In this document: positions 8,432 through 16,665 of the stretch, one piece after another
Position numbering within the stretch: the first letter of the stretch is position 1
How the letters are laid out: each line of letters starts with the position of its first letter
Assembly (NCBI GenBank): GCA_029262065.1
Contig: JAJDAC010000018.1
Coordinates: 62,001-126,000 of the forward strand
Reading direction: 5' to 3'
DNA from: Candidatus Krumholzibacteriota bacterium
Lineage (GTDB): Bacteria > Krumholzibacteriota > Krumholzibacteriia > JAJRXK01
Length of the DNA stretch: 64,000 nt
Translations under genes and position numbers: made by a program
Notes under the pieces: model-generated
What the model was told of the DNA's origin: nothing
The model's input: the letters and a program-made list of their open reading frames with translations, nothing else
Database searches by the model: none

Positions 8432-9669
8432 TGCCGTATCCCCGCTGGCCGAACTTCTTTGTACAGGAGCAATTGGGAAACATTGATCCGCTCCTGGCGA
8501 AACCCGCCCTCACAGTAGGAAAAGTAGAACTCCCACAAACGCAGGAATCGATCATCGAATCCCAATTGACGCGCCGCCGATGCGTTCCGCAACAGATTCT
8601 CGCGCCAATGTCGCAGGGTTTGCGCGTAGTGCTGAGCAATGTCTTCCGCGTGTGAAACGCTCAGATTCGTCGCGCGGTGCAACGAGCGAGAAATCTCGGC
8701 CCGCGAGGGGATGCACGACCCTGGGAAGATGTACTTCTTGATGACGTCCACGGTCCGACGCGCCGGGTGGAATGCATCATCGGCAATGGTGATGGACTGC
8801 AAAAGCATCTGACCACCCGGCCTCAATCGCTCCGAACAAACGCCAAAGAACGTATCGAAGTACTCGTATCCCACGGCCTCGATCATCTCGATCGAAACCA
8901 GTTTGTCGTATTGACCAGTGAGGTCTCGATAGTCCTGCATGATGATGGACACCCGGTCCTCCAACCCCGCGGCTCGCACTCGAGCAAGCGCATAGTCATA
9001 CTGCGCACGTGAGATGGTAGTACCCGTAACGCGGCAGCCGTACTCACGAGCAGCGTGTATGGCGAACCCACCCCAACCACAGCCGATTTCCAACACGTGA
9101 TCGTCGGGTCCCAGATTCAATTTGCGGCATACGACGTCAATTTTTTCACTGGAGGCTTCTTCCAACGTGGCGCGCTCGCTGGGAAATATTCCGCAGGAAT
9201 AGGCCATCGTCTTGTCGAGAAACAACTCGAAGAACTCGTTGCCCAGATCGTAGTGCGCGTGGATGTTCCTGCGTGATCCCTGGCGGGTGTTCTTGCGCCA
9301 AGCGTGCGAGAGGCGTTGCATCGGCGCCGCCAAGCGACCCCAACCGCCCCGCATCCGATCCAGAAGCGGACCGTTGGCGCTCATGATCCCAAACAACGAA
9401 CTGAGGTCGTCACATGTCCAGAGGGAATCAAAATACGACTCGGCCGCGCCGATACTGCCACGCAACAACACCGCGGGGTAGAACGCCGGATCTCTTATTT
9501 CCACGATCACCGGCGGCACAGTAGCGCCCGCCTCCGACCCAAACCAGGTTTCGCGCCCGTCTTCTCGAAAACACAACTGACCACCACGCAGACCGAACAT
9601 CAACGACACCAAAGCTCGGCGAGCCAAACGCTGGGACAACGACCCTCGATCAGGCACTGGGAACCTCAC
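8428..9669 (-). CDS. cfa: Cyclopropane-fatty-acyl-phospholipid synthase family methyltransferase
   Basis: The 413-residue product has full CFA synthase architecture: an N-terminal lipid-binding region (ESYFDSLWTCDDLSSLF), then HAHYDLGNEFFELFLD, motif I HVLEIGCGWGGFAIHAA (residues 191-207), SIEMIEAVGYEYFDTFF and KKYIFPGSCIPS. It would transfer a methyl group from SAM to unsaturated acyl chains of membrane phospholipids. The Glu of the MFEHVG motif is kept (Glu264), but the His of the E. coli LLHTIG motif is Gln here (Gln291) and the following Gly is Thr. This suggests the UfaM-like or other non-canonical branch rather than classic ring formation. Its start lies 20 bases inside the DUF1365 gene. 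Confidence 0.9.
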   Translation of the reverse strand: MRFPVPDRGSLSQRLARRALVSLMFGLRGGQLCFREDGRETWFGSEAGATVPPVIVEIRDPAFYPAVLLRGSIGAAESYFDSLWTCDDLSSLFGIMSANGPLLDRMRGGWGRLAAPMQRLSHAWRKNTRQGSRRNIHAHYDLGNEFFELFLDKTMAYSCGIFPSERATLEEASSEKIDVVCRKLNLGPDDHVLEIGCGWGGFAIHAAREYGCRVTGTTISRAQYDYALARVRAAGLEDRVSIIMQDYRDLTGQYDKLVSIEMIEAVGYEYFDTFFGVCSERLRPGGQMLLQSITIADDAFHPARRTVDVIKKYIFPGSCIPSRAEISRSLHRATNLSVSHAEDIAQHYAQTLRHWRENLLRNASAARQLGFDDRFLRLWEFYFSYCEGGFRQERINVSQLLLYKEVRPAGIRQ

Positions 9670-10429
9670 GCTCTCTCTTGGATGGATGGGAATAGAACGG
9701 ACAACGTTTGAGCCACAGTCGAAACGCCTGGAAATGAATGCCCCAAATGATTCTTGCGGTAAGAAAGGGGTACCGGAACAGAACCCGTCGAAGCGCTCCG
9801 GAACCTATCTCCGCTCGCTTCATGGTCAAACCCACCGAAAAGAAACCCTGCCTCTGCCGGGAATTCTGCATTCGCACACGAAGTTGATCGGCCGGTTCGT
9901 TCAACGCCCAGTCGTACTCGCAGTCCATATCGATGAAGGGCGAAACGTGGAATTCCTTGTCGAAGCGAAACTGCAAACCGCTCGCGTTCGCGCTACACGA
10001 ACGGCTCAGCACGTATGCGTGCCGCTCGCGCCAGGGCGTATTGGTGATTTCCGCCACCACGGTTTCCACGCGCTCGCCCCTTGGATCGAAGCAGTAGTAG
10101 AAACTCACGGGGTTGAAAGAGTATCCGAAGTACCGAAGGTTGGTGAGCATTCGGATCGGGCCGCTCGGGCGCTCAAAGCCGCGTTCGGCGACCAGGTCTC
10201 GTACCGCCTCATCCAATGGCACCTTGTGCGGGCCCAGGAAATCACTTCTTCGGAACCAGGCCCAACCCGGTCGCTCCAACGACCAGAAACGTGACTTCGC
10301 GAAGACCCGCGAGAGCTCGTCAAGATCAAGGTAGACCATGAACAACGACACGTTGAACTCATGCTCCACCGGACTCATGCGCCGATGGAAGACGTTCCCC
10401 TCGTAAAGACAGCTGGCCAGTGGGCTCAT
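9650..10429 (-). CDS. DUF1365 protein
   Basis: The product has 259 residues and matches DUF1365: YEGNVFHRRMSPVEHEF at the start, FLGPHKVPLDEAVRDLV, RMLTNLRYFGYSFNPVSFYYCFD, EITNTPWRERHAYVL and FRFDKEFHVSPFIDMDCEYDW. The family's reaction is not established. It almost always sits between a COG2907 flavoprotein and a cfa-like gene, exactly as here, so it probably acts in the same acyl modification. ATG 10429 overlaps the flavoprotein stop as ATGA. Confidence 0.9.
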   Translation of the reverse strand: MSPLASCLYEGNVFHRRMSPVEHEFNVSLFMVYLDLDELSRVFAKSRFWSLERPGWAWFRRSDFLGPHKVPLDEAVRDLVAERGFERPSGPIRMLTNLRYFGYSFNPVSFYYCFDPRGERVETVVAEITNTPWRERHAYVLSRSCSANASGLQFRFDKEFHVSPFIDMDCEYDWALNEPADQLRVRMQNSRQRQGFFSVGLTMKRAEIGSGALRRVLFRYPFLTARIIWGIHFQAFRLWLKRCPFYSHPSKREREVPSA

Positions 10430-11664
10430 GTAAGGCTCCGCTCGAATCGACGACAAACGGCCAAGGCACTCTTGACCCCGTCTTCGTGGAAGCCGAAGCC
10501 CCAATAGGCACCGCAGAACGAAATTGGACCCTGGTTCACTTCGTCCTGCCGTGCCTGAGCCGCCACGGACTCACGAGTGTACACGGGATGCTCGTACACC
10601 AGATCACGAATCACGTGCTCGGGAGCCACGTCCCCGTTCGAGTTCAGACTCACCAGATACTCATCCTGGGTGTCCAGACTCTGCAGCCGATTCATCGAGT
10701 ACGTCACCGAACTCTGGTCGTGCGGGGACGAAGGGATGCGGTAGTTCCAACTCGCCCACGCCCGTTGGCGTCGGGGCAGAAGGGAAGTGTCCGTATGCAA
10801 ACGCACGGCGTTGGGTTGATAGCGGGTTGCCCCCAGGACTTCGCGTTCGCGCGCGGTCGCGTCGTCCAACATGGCCAACGACTGATTGCTGTGGGTGGCC
10901 AGAATGGCATGATCGAAATCGATCGATCCAGATACGTCCGTAGCCACCCTGACTCCGTTTTCGATTCGTCGTACGGAGCGAACTGGGGTCGAAAGGTGAA
11001 TTCGTTTGCGAAACGGTCGCGTCAGCGCATCGACGTAACGGGAAGACCCGCCTTGTACGACTCGCCACTGCGGGCGACCCCTGATTTGCAGCATGTCGTG
11101 GTTGGACATGAATTCCACCAGATAGCGAATGGGAAACTCCCGAACCTCGTCTGGGGGCAAGGACCACAGCGCCCCGGTCATGGGGAAAAGATGATGCTCC
11201 GCGAACGAACTGGAATAGCCTCGGCGATCCAGGAACTCGCCGATGCTCAGATCGTCGCCTTGAAGAAGACCCGGCGCCTCTTCAAAGAAACGCAGAATCT
11301 CGCGCAGCATCCGATAGTGGCCGGGACGCAGGAGGTTTCGACGCTGCGCGAAAAAGCTGCTGAGGGAAGAGCCCCGATATTCGAGTCCCGTGCGGTCGCA
11401 CTTCACACCAAAGCTCATGTCGCTGGGCTGGCTGGGAACTCCCAGTTGGTCCAGCAACCGACAAAAATTGGGGTATGTCTTCGGGTTGAACACAATGAAT
11501 CCAGTATCTACTTGGTGTTCACCATCGTGGGCCTGGACGGCTACCGTATTCGTATGACCGCCTACGTAGTCATTCGCCTCGAACATGATGATCTCGTGCT
11601 GTTCGCGAAGCAGATGGGCACACACCAGGCCCGAAATTCCCGAACCTATGATCGCGATTCGCAC
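10426..11664 (-). CDS. NAD(P)/FAD-dependent amine-oxidase-like protein (COG2907)
   Basis: A 412-residue flavoprotein with an N-terminal FAD dinucleotide-binding motif (RIAIIGSGISGLVCAHLL) and ribose-binding Glu in MFEANDYVGGHT, then VDTGFIVFN, TGLEYRGSSL, VVQGGSSRYVDAL and a C-terminal SFCGAYWGFGFHEDGV FAD-closing motif. COG2907 proteins accompany cfa-like and DUF1365 genes and are candidate desaturases or oxidases of acyl chains. A homologue is part of the singlet-oxygen regulon in Rhodobacter sphaeroides. The start is GTG 11664, five bases after the symporter stop. Confidence 0.9.
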   Translation of the reverse strand: MRIAIIGSGISGLVCAHLLREQHEIIMFEANDYVGGHTNTVAVQAHDGEHQVDTGFIVFNPKTYPNFCRLLDQLGVPSQPSDMSFGVKCDRTGLEYRGSSLSSFFAQRRNLLRPGHYRMLREILRFFEEAPGLLQGDDLSIGEFLDRRGYSSSFAEHHLFPMTGALWSLPPDEVREFPIRYLVEFMSNHDMLQIRGRPQWRVVQGGSSRYVDALTRPFRKRIHLSTPVRSVRRIENGVRVATDVSGSIDFDHAILATHSNQSLAMLDDATAREREVLGATRYQPNAVRLHTDTSLLPRRQRAWASWNYRIPSSPHDQSSVTYSMNRLQSLDTQDEYLVSLNSNGDVAPEHVIRDLVYEHPVYTRESVAAQARQDEVNQGPISFCGAYWGFGFHEDGVKSALAVCRRFERSLT

Positions 11665-11669
11665 GGGAA

Positions 11670-13085
11670 CTACCTACGGTCAACGAGGCGCCGACGGCGC
11701 CGGACCAGCAGTGCCTGGACTCGCCGATGACGTTCGTCGGTAAGAGGCGCGAAGAACAAGAAGCTACCGCCCAGAAGAAGAAAGCCTCCAACCCCGGGAC
11801 CGAACAACCAGGCCAATCGTTGCGATACCTCAGCACTCTGGGCGCCCAGCGATTCGTCAAACCCGATGGCCGATAGCATCAGGCCCGCCAAGACCAGACC
11901 GAAGGCACGAGAGAGTTTTGTACCCATCTTCCAGACTCCGAAGTACAGGCCCTCGCGGTGTTTCCCGGTCTTCAATTCGTCATGGTCAACCACATCGGTC
12001 ACCATGGATTCCAGCAGAATGAGAGCCCCACCCAGCAGACCACCGATCACCGCTATTGCCGTGGCGCCACCGCGTTGCCCCGGCCCCAGGAACAAGTAGG
12101 CCGCCGAAACCAGGATGCCCATGCCAAATACACCCACCATGGCTGGCCGCCGCTTCCCCCACCGTTGGCTGATCCAGATCCACGCCGGAATCGAGGCCAG
12201 GATGAAGATGAAGAAGGGCATCAGGACCCAGAGGATCGTCTCAGACTCGGGTATCTGTAGACGGTATTCGTAGAAGTACAGCGCAATGGATGCATTGAGG
12301 GCCCGGCCCACACCAGCTACCACGAACGCGGCCAACAACGGCAGGAAAATGCGGTTTCGAAGCACTCCGAGCTGGGATCGCAGCAGCGTGGAGACTCTGA
12401 GTGGCGGTCGCCGCACCGCCGGGGGCTCGGGACGATCGAGGCCGCGGGTACTTCGCACGGTGATCCAGGCGGTGAGTAGAATGGGACCCGCCAACAGGAA
12501 GCTGGTGAGGCTACGCGATACGGCCACGCTTGCCGAACTGGCCTCATCCCCCACCCATCGCAGCACCATAGCGGGCAGCAGAGTGCCCACCATCAGACCC
12601 GCGGTGGTGAACAATCTACGGTATCCGAATATCTGGGTTCGCTCGTCCCGGTCGAAACTCATCTCGCCGCCCAGCGCGATATGGGGCACCGAAATGACCG
12701 TCATGGCGGTGGTGAGGGCCAGGTAACTCACCGTAAGGAACGCGAACTTGAACAAGGACGAGTCCAGCGAAGGCGGGTTGTAGATCAGGATGAGCGCGGC
12801 GGCCAGGGCGAAGGCCCCGGGAAGGATGTAGGGACGACGCCGACCGGCCGGGGAGCGCGTGCGGTCTGAGATCTCTCCCATGATGGGATCGCTCACCGCA
12901 TCCCAGATCATCGCCAGTGCCAATGCCGCCGCGGTCAGATGGGGAGCGAGTCCCACCGTCACATTGTAGAACTTCAGCAGGTACAGCTCGACGAGTACCT
13001 CGACGGCCACAAGTCCCAATTCGGCCGAGCCGTATCCTAGCTTCGTCGACCAGGAGAGCGACTGCCTTGTGCTGGAAAGCAGCAT
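11670..13085 (-). CDS. GPH-type (MelB-like) major facilitator transporter
   Basis: A 471-residue, twelve-helix protein of the glycoside-pentoside-hexuronide:cation symporter family. It has WDAVSDPIMGEISDRTRSPAGRRRPY (the loop 2-3 signature), VPHIALGGEMSFDRDERTQ and, late, a VDHDELKTGKHREG motif like those of MelB relatives. Members of this family also occur in cfa/DUF1365/flavoprotein operons, where they may move lipids rather than sugars; that is inference. The start is uncertain: ATG 13085 gives the usual family length, while the open frame extends to 13220 with ATGs at 13133 and beyond. No ribosome site favours either. It is the first gene of the seven-gene operon. Confidence 0.85.
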   Translation of the reverse strand: MLLSSTRQSLSWSTKLGYGSAELGLVAVEVLVELYLLKFYNVTVGLAPHLTAAALALAMIWDAVSDPIMGEISDRTRSPAGRRRPYILPGAFALAAALILIYNPPSLDSSLFKFAFLTVSYLALTTAMTVISVPHIALGGEMSFDRDERTQIFGYRRLFTTAGLMVGTLLPAMVLRWVGDEASSASVAVSRSLTSFLLAGPILLTAWITVRSTRGLDRPEPPAVRRPPLRVSTLLRSQLGVLRNRIFLPLLAAFVVAGVGRALNASIALYFYEYRLQIPESETILWVLMPFFIFILASIPAWIWISQRWGKRRPAMVGVFGMGILVSAAYLFLGPGQRGGATAIAVIGGLLGGALILLESMVTDVVDHDELKTGKHREGLYFGVWKMGTKLSRAFGLVLAGLMLSAIGFDESLGAQSAEVSQRLAWLFGPGVGGFLLLGGSFLFFAPLTDERHRRVQALLVRRRRRLVDRR

Positions 13086-13283
13086 GGGCGCAGTGTACAG
13101 GACGCCAGCCAATGTGGCGCGGGCTAACCCCATTGAGCCCGTTTGACGGGACCCTTCCGCCAGTAGGACTCCCCCCGATCCCCATGCGGGCCCACTCGCA
13201 GTAGCATCCTCTGGCATCACCGGAGCGCGAGAGAGCCCCTCCTCTCGGCCGCCCTCGTAACCACGCTACCCGGAGATGAAGCC

Positions 13284-14588
13284 ATGAGACCATTGTCCGT
13301 GCTATCGACGATGCTACTTGCGCTTGCCCTGTTGGTTACTCCTGCCGCGAACGCGAAGGACTTCACGTACCTCAACGTCACCGACCTGCCGAACGGGCCC
13401 GGTGAGGGAAAAGCCCCTTCGATCAACGACGCCGGAGATGTCGCGTTCTTCGTAGGCACCGACGCCTACTTCTACCAGCGCTCTTCGGGAACGTTCTTGA
13501 ATTTGAGTTCTCTGCCGGGGGCACCGCCCGATGCGTGGTTTCCCAGATTGAACAACGCAGGCAATGTAGCCATGATCGATCCGTTTACGCGGAACATCTG
13601 GTTCTACGAATCTTCCTCGCAGGACTTCACCAATCTCGCGACGCTTCCCAACTATCCCGGGAACACCGGAGCGAACTTCCTGCGGGCAATCTTCGACCTG
13701 AGCGATGCCAATCAGATCAGTCTGCACTCCGGCGACAACAACAACGGAGATGTGTACGTTTACGATCACGCCGACGGATCGTTTACGAAGGTCACCGACC
13801 AGGTGGGCGGATCAGTGCGTGGCCGGGAAAACCGCATCAACAACAACGACCAGGTTCTGTACTCTGGGTTCCCCGACGCCTACCTCCATGACCTCGACAC
13901 CCAACAAACGGTGAACATCACCGATCTGCCTGGGGGGCCGGGTACCGGCCTTGGGTCCATCTCCTTGAACGACAACGGCGACGTCGTCATCTACAACTCG
14001 GACGTGATCTACTACCAAGCCGTCGGCAACACGTTCCTGTACCTCTCCACACTACCGGGATTCCCCGCGTCGGTAACATCGACCGACAGCAACGACATTT
14101 CGAACACGGGGGAGATTGCCTTCTGGAAGGAAGCTATCTACTACTTCGACCCCACCGACCAATCCTTCACCCAGCTAACGGGACAGGGTTCGGTGCCCGC
14201 CGGCGGTATGGAAAGCAGCATCAACCAGTTCGGTGAAATCGCCTTGAACGGTGGCCTGGACGTGTTCGTGGCCACGCCATCGGTTACCGCGGTGTCCGAG
14301 ATCCCCAGTGGGCAGCGGGTTCTCCATCAGAACGTACCCAATCCGTTCAATCCATCCACGAGCATCACGTACGACCTGCCACGGCCAGGACCGGTGTCCC
14401 TCGATGTATTCGACGCGGGTGGGCGCCTGGTCCGAAACCTGATCGATGGCCATCGACCGGCGGGAGACGGCCAGGTTCGCTGGGATGGACGAGGAATCGG
14501 AGGACAGCCTGTGCCGGCCGGCGTCTATTTCTATCGGTTGCGTGGAGTGGCGTTCGTGCAGACACGGAAGATGTTGCTGGTGCCCTGA
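13284..14588 (+). CDS. Secreted repeat protein with FlgD-type C-terminal domain
   Basis: The 434-residue product has a signal peptide (MRPLSVLSTMLLALALLVTPAANA). About six degenerate repeats of roughly 45 residues follow, with INDAGDVAF, LNNAGNVAM, INNNDQVLY, LNDNGDVVIY, ISNTGEIAFW and INQFGEIAL cores, as in HAF/beta-propeller-like repeat proteins. The C-terminal domain has VPNPFNPST, AGGRLVRNL, RWDGRG and AGVYFYRL. It is probably exported or anchored to the cell surface; the ligand is unknown. It starts with ATG after a GGAG site and diverges from the lipid operon. Confidence 0.85.
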   Translation: MRPLSVLSTMLLALALLVTPAANAKDFTYLNVTDLPNGPGEGKAPSINDAGDVAFFVGTDAYFYQRSSGTFLNLSSLPGAPPDAWFPRLNNAGNVAMIDPFTRNIWFYESSSQDFTNLATLPNYPGNTGANFLRAIFDLSDANQISLHSGDNNNGDVYVYDHADGSFTKVTDQVGGSVRGRENRINNNDQVLYSGFPDAYLHDLDTQQTVNITDLPGGPGTGLGSISLNDNGDVVIYNSDVIYYQAVGNTFLYLSTLPGFPASVTSTDSNDISNTGEIAFWKEAIYYFDPTDQSFTQLTGQGSVPAGGMESSINQFGEIALNGGLDVFVATPSVTAVSEIPSGQRVLHQNVPNPFNPSTSITYDLPRPGPVSLDVFDAGGRLVRNLIDGHRPAGDGQVRWDGRGIGGQPVPAGVYFYRLRGVAFVQTRKMLLVP

Positions 14589-14692
14589 CTCACTCGGCGA
14601 ACAGCATTACCAGGAACTCCAGCTCGGGCGCCCGCTTGATCAAATTGTCGGCGGAAACAGAGACTCTTGCCTGCTGTTTTTGCCAGCGACGT

Positions 14693-14917
14693 TCAGGAAG
14701 AGTGACTTGAGAGATGGATCTGTTGTCGTAGGCGAACCGGCAAGGCAACCGGTCGAACGAACGCCAATTGGATGGCGGCGGCGGCCAGATCAAACTGGTC
14801 GGCATCCCAGTCGGGGTGGTCCCGAATGATTGCGTCCAGTTCACGGCCCTGCTCGTCGGTGCAATCCGCCGTGGCACGCAGTATGAGAAGATCGTGGAAA
14901 CGCTCACGCAGCGTCAC
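14693..14917 (-). CDS. Minimal anti-sigma-like protein
   Basis: A 74-residue soluble protein whose start (GTG) overlaps the sigma stop as GTGA. The sequence LILRATADCTDEQGRELDAIIRDHP...DQFDLAAAAIQLAF resembles the N-terminal anti-sigma helices of RskA/ECF-cognate anti-sigma factors. The zinc-binding HxxxCxxC, transmembrane helix and C-terminal sensor domain are all missing. The region after its TGA stop does not continue the protein in any frame. It could be a complete stand-alone anti-sigma domain or a truncated one. Confidence in function rests mainly on position behind the ECF sigma gene. Confidence 0.55.
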   Translation of the reverse strand: MTLRERFHDLLILRATADCTDEQGRELDAIIRDHPDWDADQFDLAAAAIQLAFVRPVALPVRLRQQIHLSSHSS

Positions 14918-15519
14918 TCTACCCCACCACCTTCTATGCCCTTCGGGGCCGATGAAGCCAACGACTCGCGTACGACCGTAAGCCCGCGTCGTATGTACGA
15001 CTTCACCGTTCCCAGCGGCAATCTCATGCGCTCGGAGATTTCACCGTGGGACATGCCTTCCACGACGGAAAGAATGACCACGCGGCGTTGTTCGGGTTTC
15101 AGCTCTTTCAGAGCCCGCATCGCCAAAGATGCTTCTGCACTGCGTTCGATGCGCTCGTGCTCATCGCTGGAAAAGTCCATTTCCTCGGGAATTGCCATGG
15201 TCCGGGGCCTTCTGTCCCGGGCCCGAAGGCGGTCTATCATGCGCCGTCGGGTGACCATGGCTACGAACGCCACCTCAGAAGACCGTCCAGGTTCGAAGCG
15301 GCTTGCGTTCTTCCAGAGATCGAGGAACACCTCCTGCACCGCGTCTTCGGCGTCGGCCGGCGACGGGACCATGCGCCTTACGATTGACCATACGAGGTTG
15401 CCGTACTTGTCGATGCACGCCTTTACCGCGCCATGATCGCCATTTGCGATCCGAAGCAGAAAGGAGTCCTCGGCTCCTACGGGATCAAGCTCTCGCGGGT
15501 CAGCCACTACTGATCCCAA
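14914..15519 (-). CDS. ECF RNA polymerase sigma factor
   Basis: The 201-residue product has region 2 (IDKYGNLVWSIVRRMV..DAEDAVQEVFLDLWKNASRF) and region 4 (LKPEQRRVVILSVVEGMSHGEISERMRLPLGTVKSYIRRGLTVV). It directs polymerase to a stress regulon. It overlaps the B12-binding protein gene upstream by 20 bases if TTG 15519 is used; GTG 15507 is an alternative start. Translational coupling with a B12 photoreceptor-like gene and a small anti-sigma gene recalls light-responsive sigma systems such as LitS or CarQ, although the target promoters cannot be named from this window. Confidence 0.88.
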   Translation of the reverse strand: MGSVVADPRELDPVGAEDSFLLRIANGDHGAVKACIDKYGNLVWSIVRRMVPSPADAEDAVQEVFLDLWKNASRFEPGRSSEVAFVAMVTRRRMIDRLRARDRRPRTMAIPEEMDFSSDEHERIERSAEASLAMRALKELKPEQRRVVILSVVEGMSHGEISERMRLPLGTVKSYIRRGLTVVRESLASSAPKGIEGGGVE

Positions 15520-16633
15520 GCAACCGCGCGCCCTCGGGTACGGCGTCCGACACGCTCGCCGCGAACCCGTCTGCCCCTACTCGACGCCACACAGTGGGGT
15601 CGGCCTGAAACGCGAGCCCCCCCACGAGCACCTTGATACCCGGTGAATGCGTGCGAACCTCAGCAATCGCATCCCTCAACGCCGTGAGATGGGTCACGAG
15701 CGTGGCCGAGAGCAACAACAGGTCGGCATCAAAGCCTCGGACGGCCAAGGTGAGGTTCGTGGCAGGCATATGTCCGCCCAGGCTCAGTGACCGCCACCCA
15801 GCCATTGCGAAGAGATCCATGATCATGCGAATTCCCAACTCATGCTGATCGTCACCCACCGCCGAGCCCACCACCAACTTGTCGATGGTCTCCTGGGGGC
15901 GAACTCGTTCTGCGAGCAAGGTCAGCAACGAGTGGGTGGCCGCCGTAACCACGTGCTCTTCGTGGATACCGAGCTGACCCAGATGCCATAGTCGTCCTAC
16001 TTCCCGCTGCGCGGGCGCGATTACTTCGAAGTAGGCGGACCTGACATCCAAGCCGTTCTCGGTGGCCTGAAGAATCTGGTCCATCGCCCGCCGGGTGTCG
16101 CCTGAAAGGCACGCCTCGATGTAAGTCAGCGCCATGCGGCCATGCTGGCTGGAAGGGTCGAGACCGGGGGTGGTTGCGAGTGGTGCCTCAAACACTTCGA
16201 GCCCACGCGCGCAGTACTCAGGAATGGGATCACGGGCGTGCTCAGGAAGGTCGTGCGTCAGCACGTCAGTCAAGCACTCCAGACTGGCTCGCAAGTCGTC
16301 CTGGGGAAGATCGCGAGCGGCGAACGACTCGCGCGCCCATTGAACCGAAGCCACGAACAAGTCGGGGGATTGCATTTCCACGGCCACGGCCAGCTCGCGA
16401 ACCCGGACCGTGAGATTGGCTTTCCAGGCGCTGAAGGCATCGGAGCCGAAACGTTGAGCCGCCTCAGGATGCTTTTCGCAGAATTGGCTGGCCGCAAAAC
16501 CCGCGTAGGCGCCGGCACTGCCGTTGAGCAAGCTGGCCGCGAGGAGTCCGTTGTCCGACACGCCATTGCCTCCTGGGCGTTGGGAGTTGCCCGGGAAGGA
16601 TACCCCAGCCGAAGCGGTCTGACCAAAGGGCAT
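15500..16633 (-). CDS. Free-standing cobalamin-binding (CarH-like sensor) protein
   Basis: A protein of 377 residues with no DNA-binding domain. Residues about 155-245 form the helical cap domain and 250-375 the Rossmann B12 domain. The cap has W216-x9-E226-H227, the Wx9EH signature of light-sensing CarH/LitR proteins. The Rossmann part has D262-Q-H264-E-L-G267, the DxHxxG cobalamin motif with His264 as likely lower ligand. The N-terminal 150 residues resemble a second helical region. It resembles AerR/PpaA-type B12 proteins that signal by protein contact. Coupling with the ECF sigma gene suggests it controls that sigma factor or its anti-sigma protein in response to light. Confidence 0.8.
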   Translation of the reverse strand: MPFGQTASAGVSFPGNSQRPGGNGVSDNGLLAASLLNGSAGAYAGFAASQFCEKHPEAAQRFGSDAFSAWKANLTVRVRELAVAVEMQSPDLFVASVQWARESFAARDLPQDDLRASLECLTDVLTHDLPEHARDPIPEYCARGLEVFEAPLATTPGLDPSSQHGRMALTYIEACLSGDTRRAMDQILQATENGLDVRSAYFEVIAPAQREVGRLWHLGQLGIHEEHVVTAATHSLLTLLAERVRPQETIDKLVVGSAVGDDQHELGIRMIMDLFAMAGWRSLSLGGHMPATNLTLAVRGFDADLLLLSATLVTHLTALRDAIAEVRTHSPGIKVLVGGLAFQADPTVWRRVGADGFAASVSDAVPEGARLLGISSG

Positions 16634-16665
16634 TGTAATGTATAGGGAAGGTCTCTATCTATCGG

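Noticed and set aside
10420-11730. Long plus-strand open frame (436 codons)
   Set aside because: It lies antisense to the COG2907 flavoprotein gene, which has clear FAD motifs. High G+C creates such shadows.
14590-14692. TGA stop of the 74-residue anti-sigma-like gene as a second selenocysteine codon
   Set aside because: The sequence after this TGA does not look coding in that frame, and the site is not a thiol position in any related protein.
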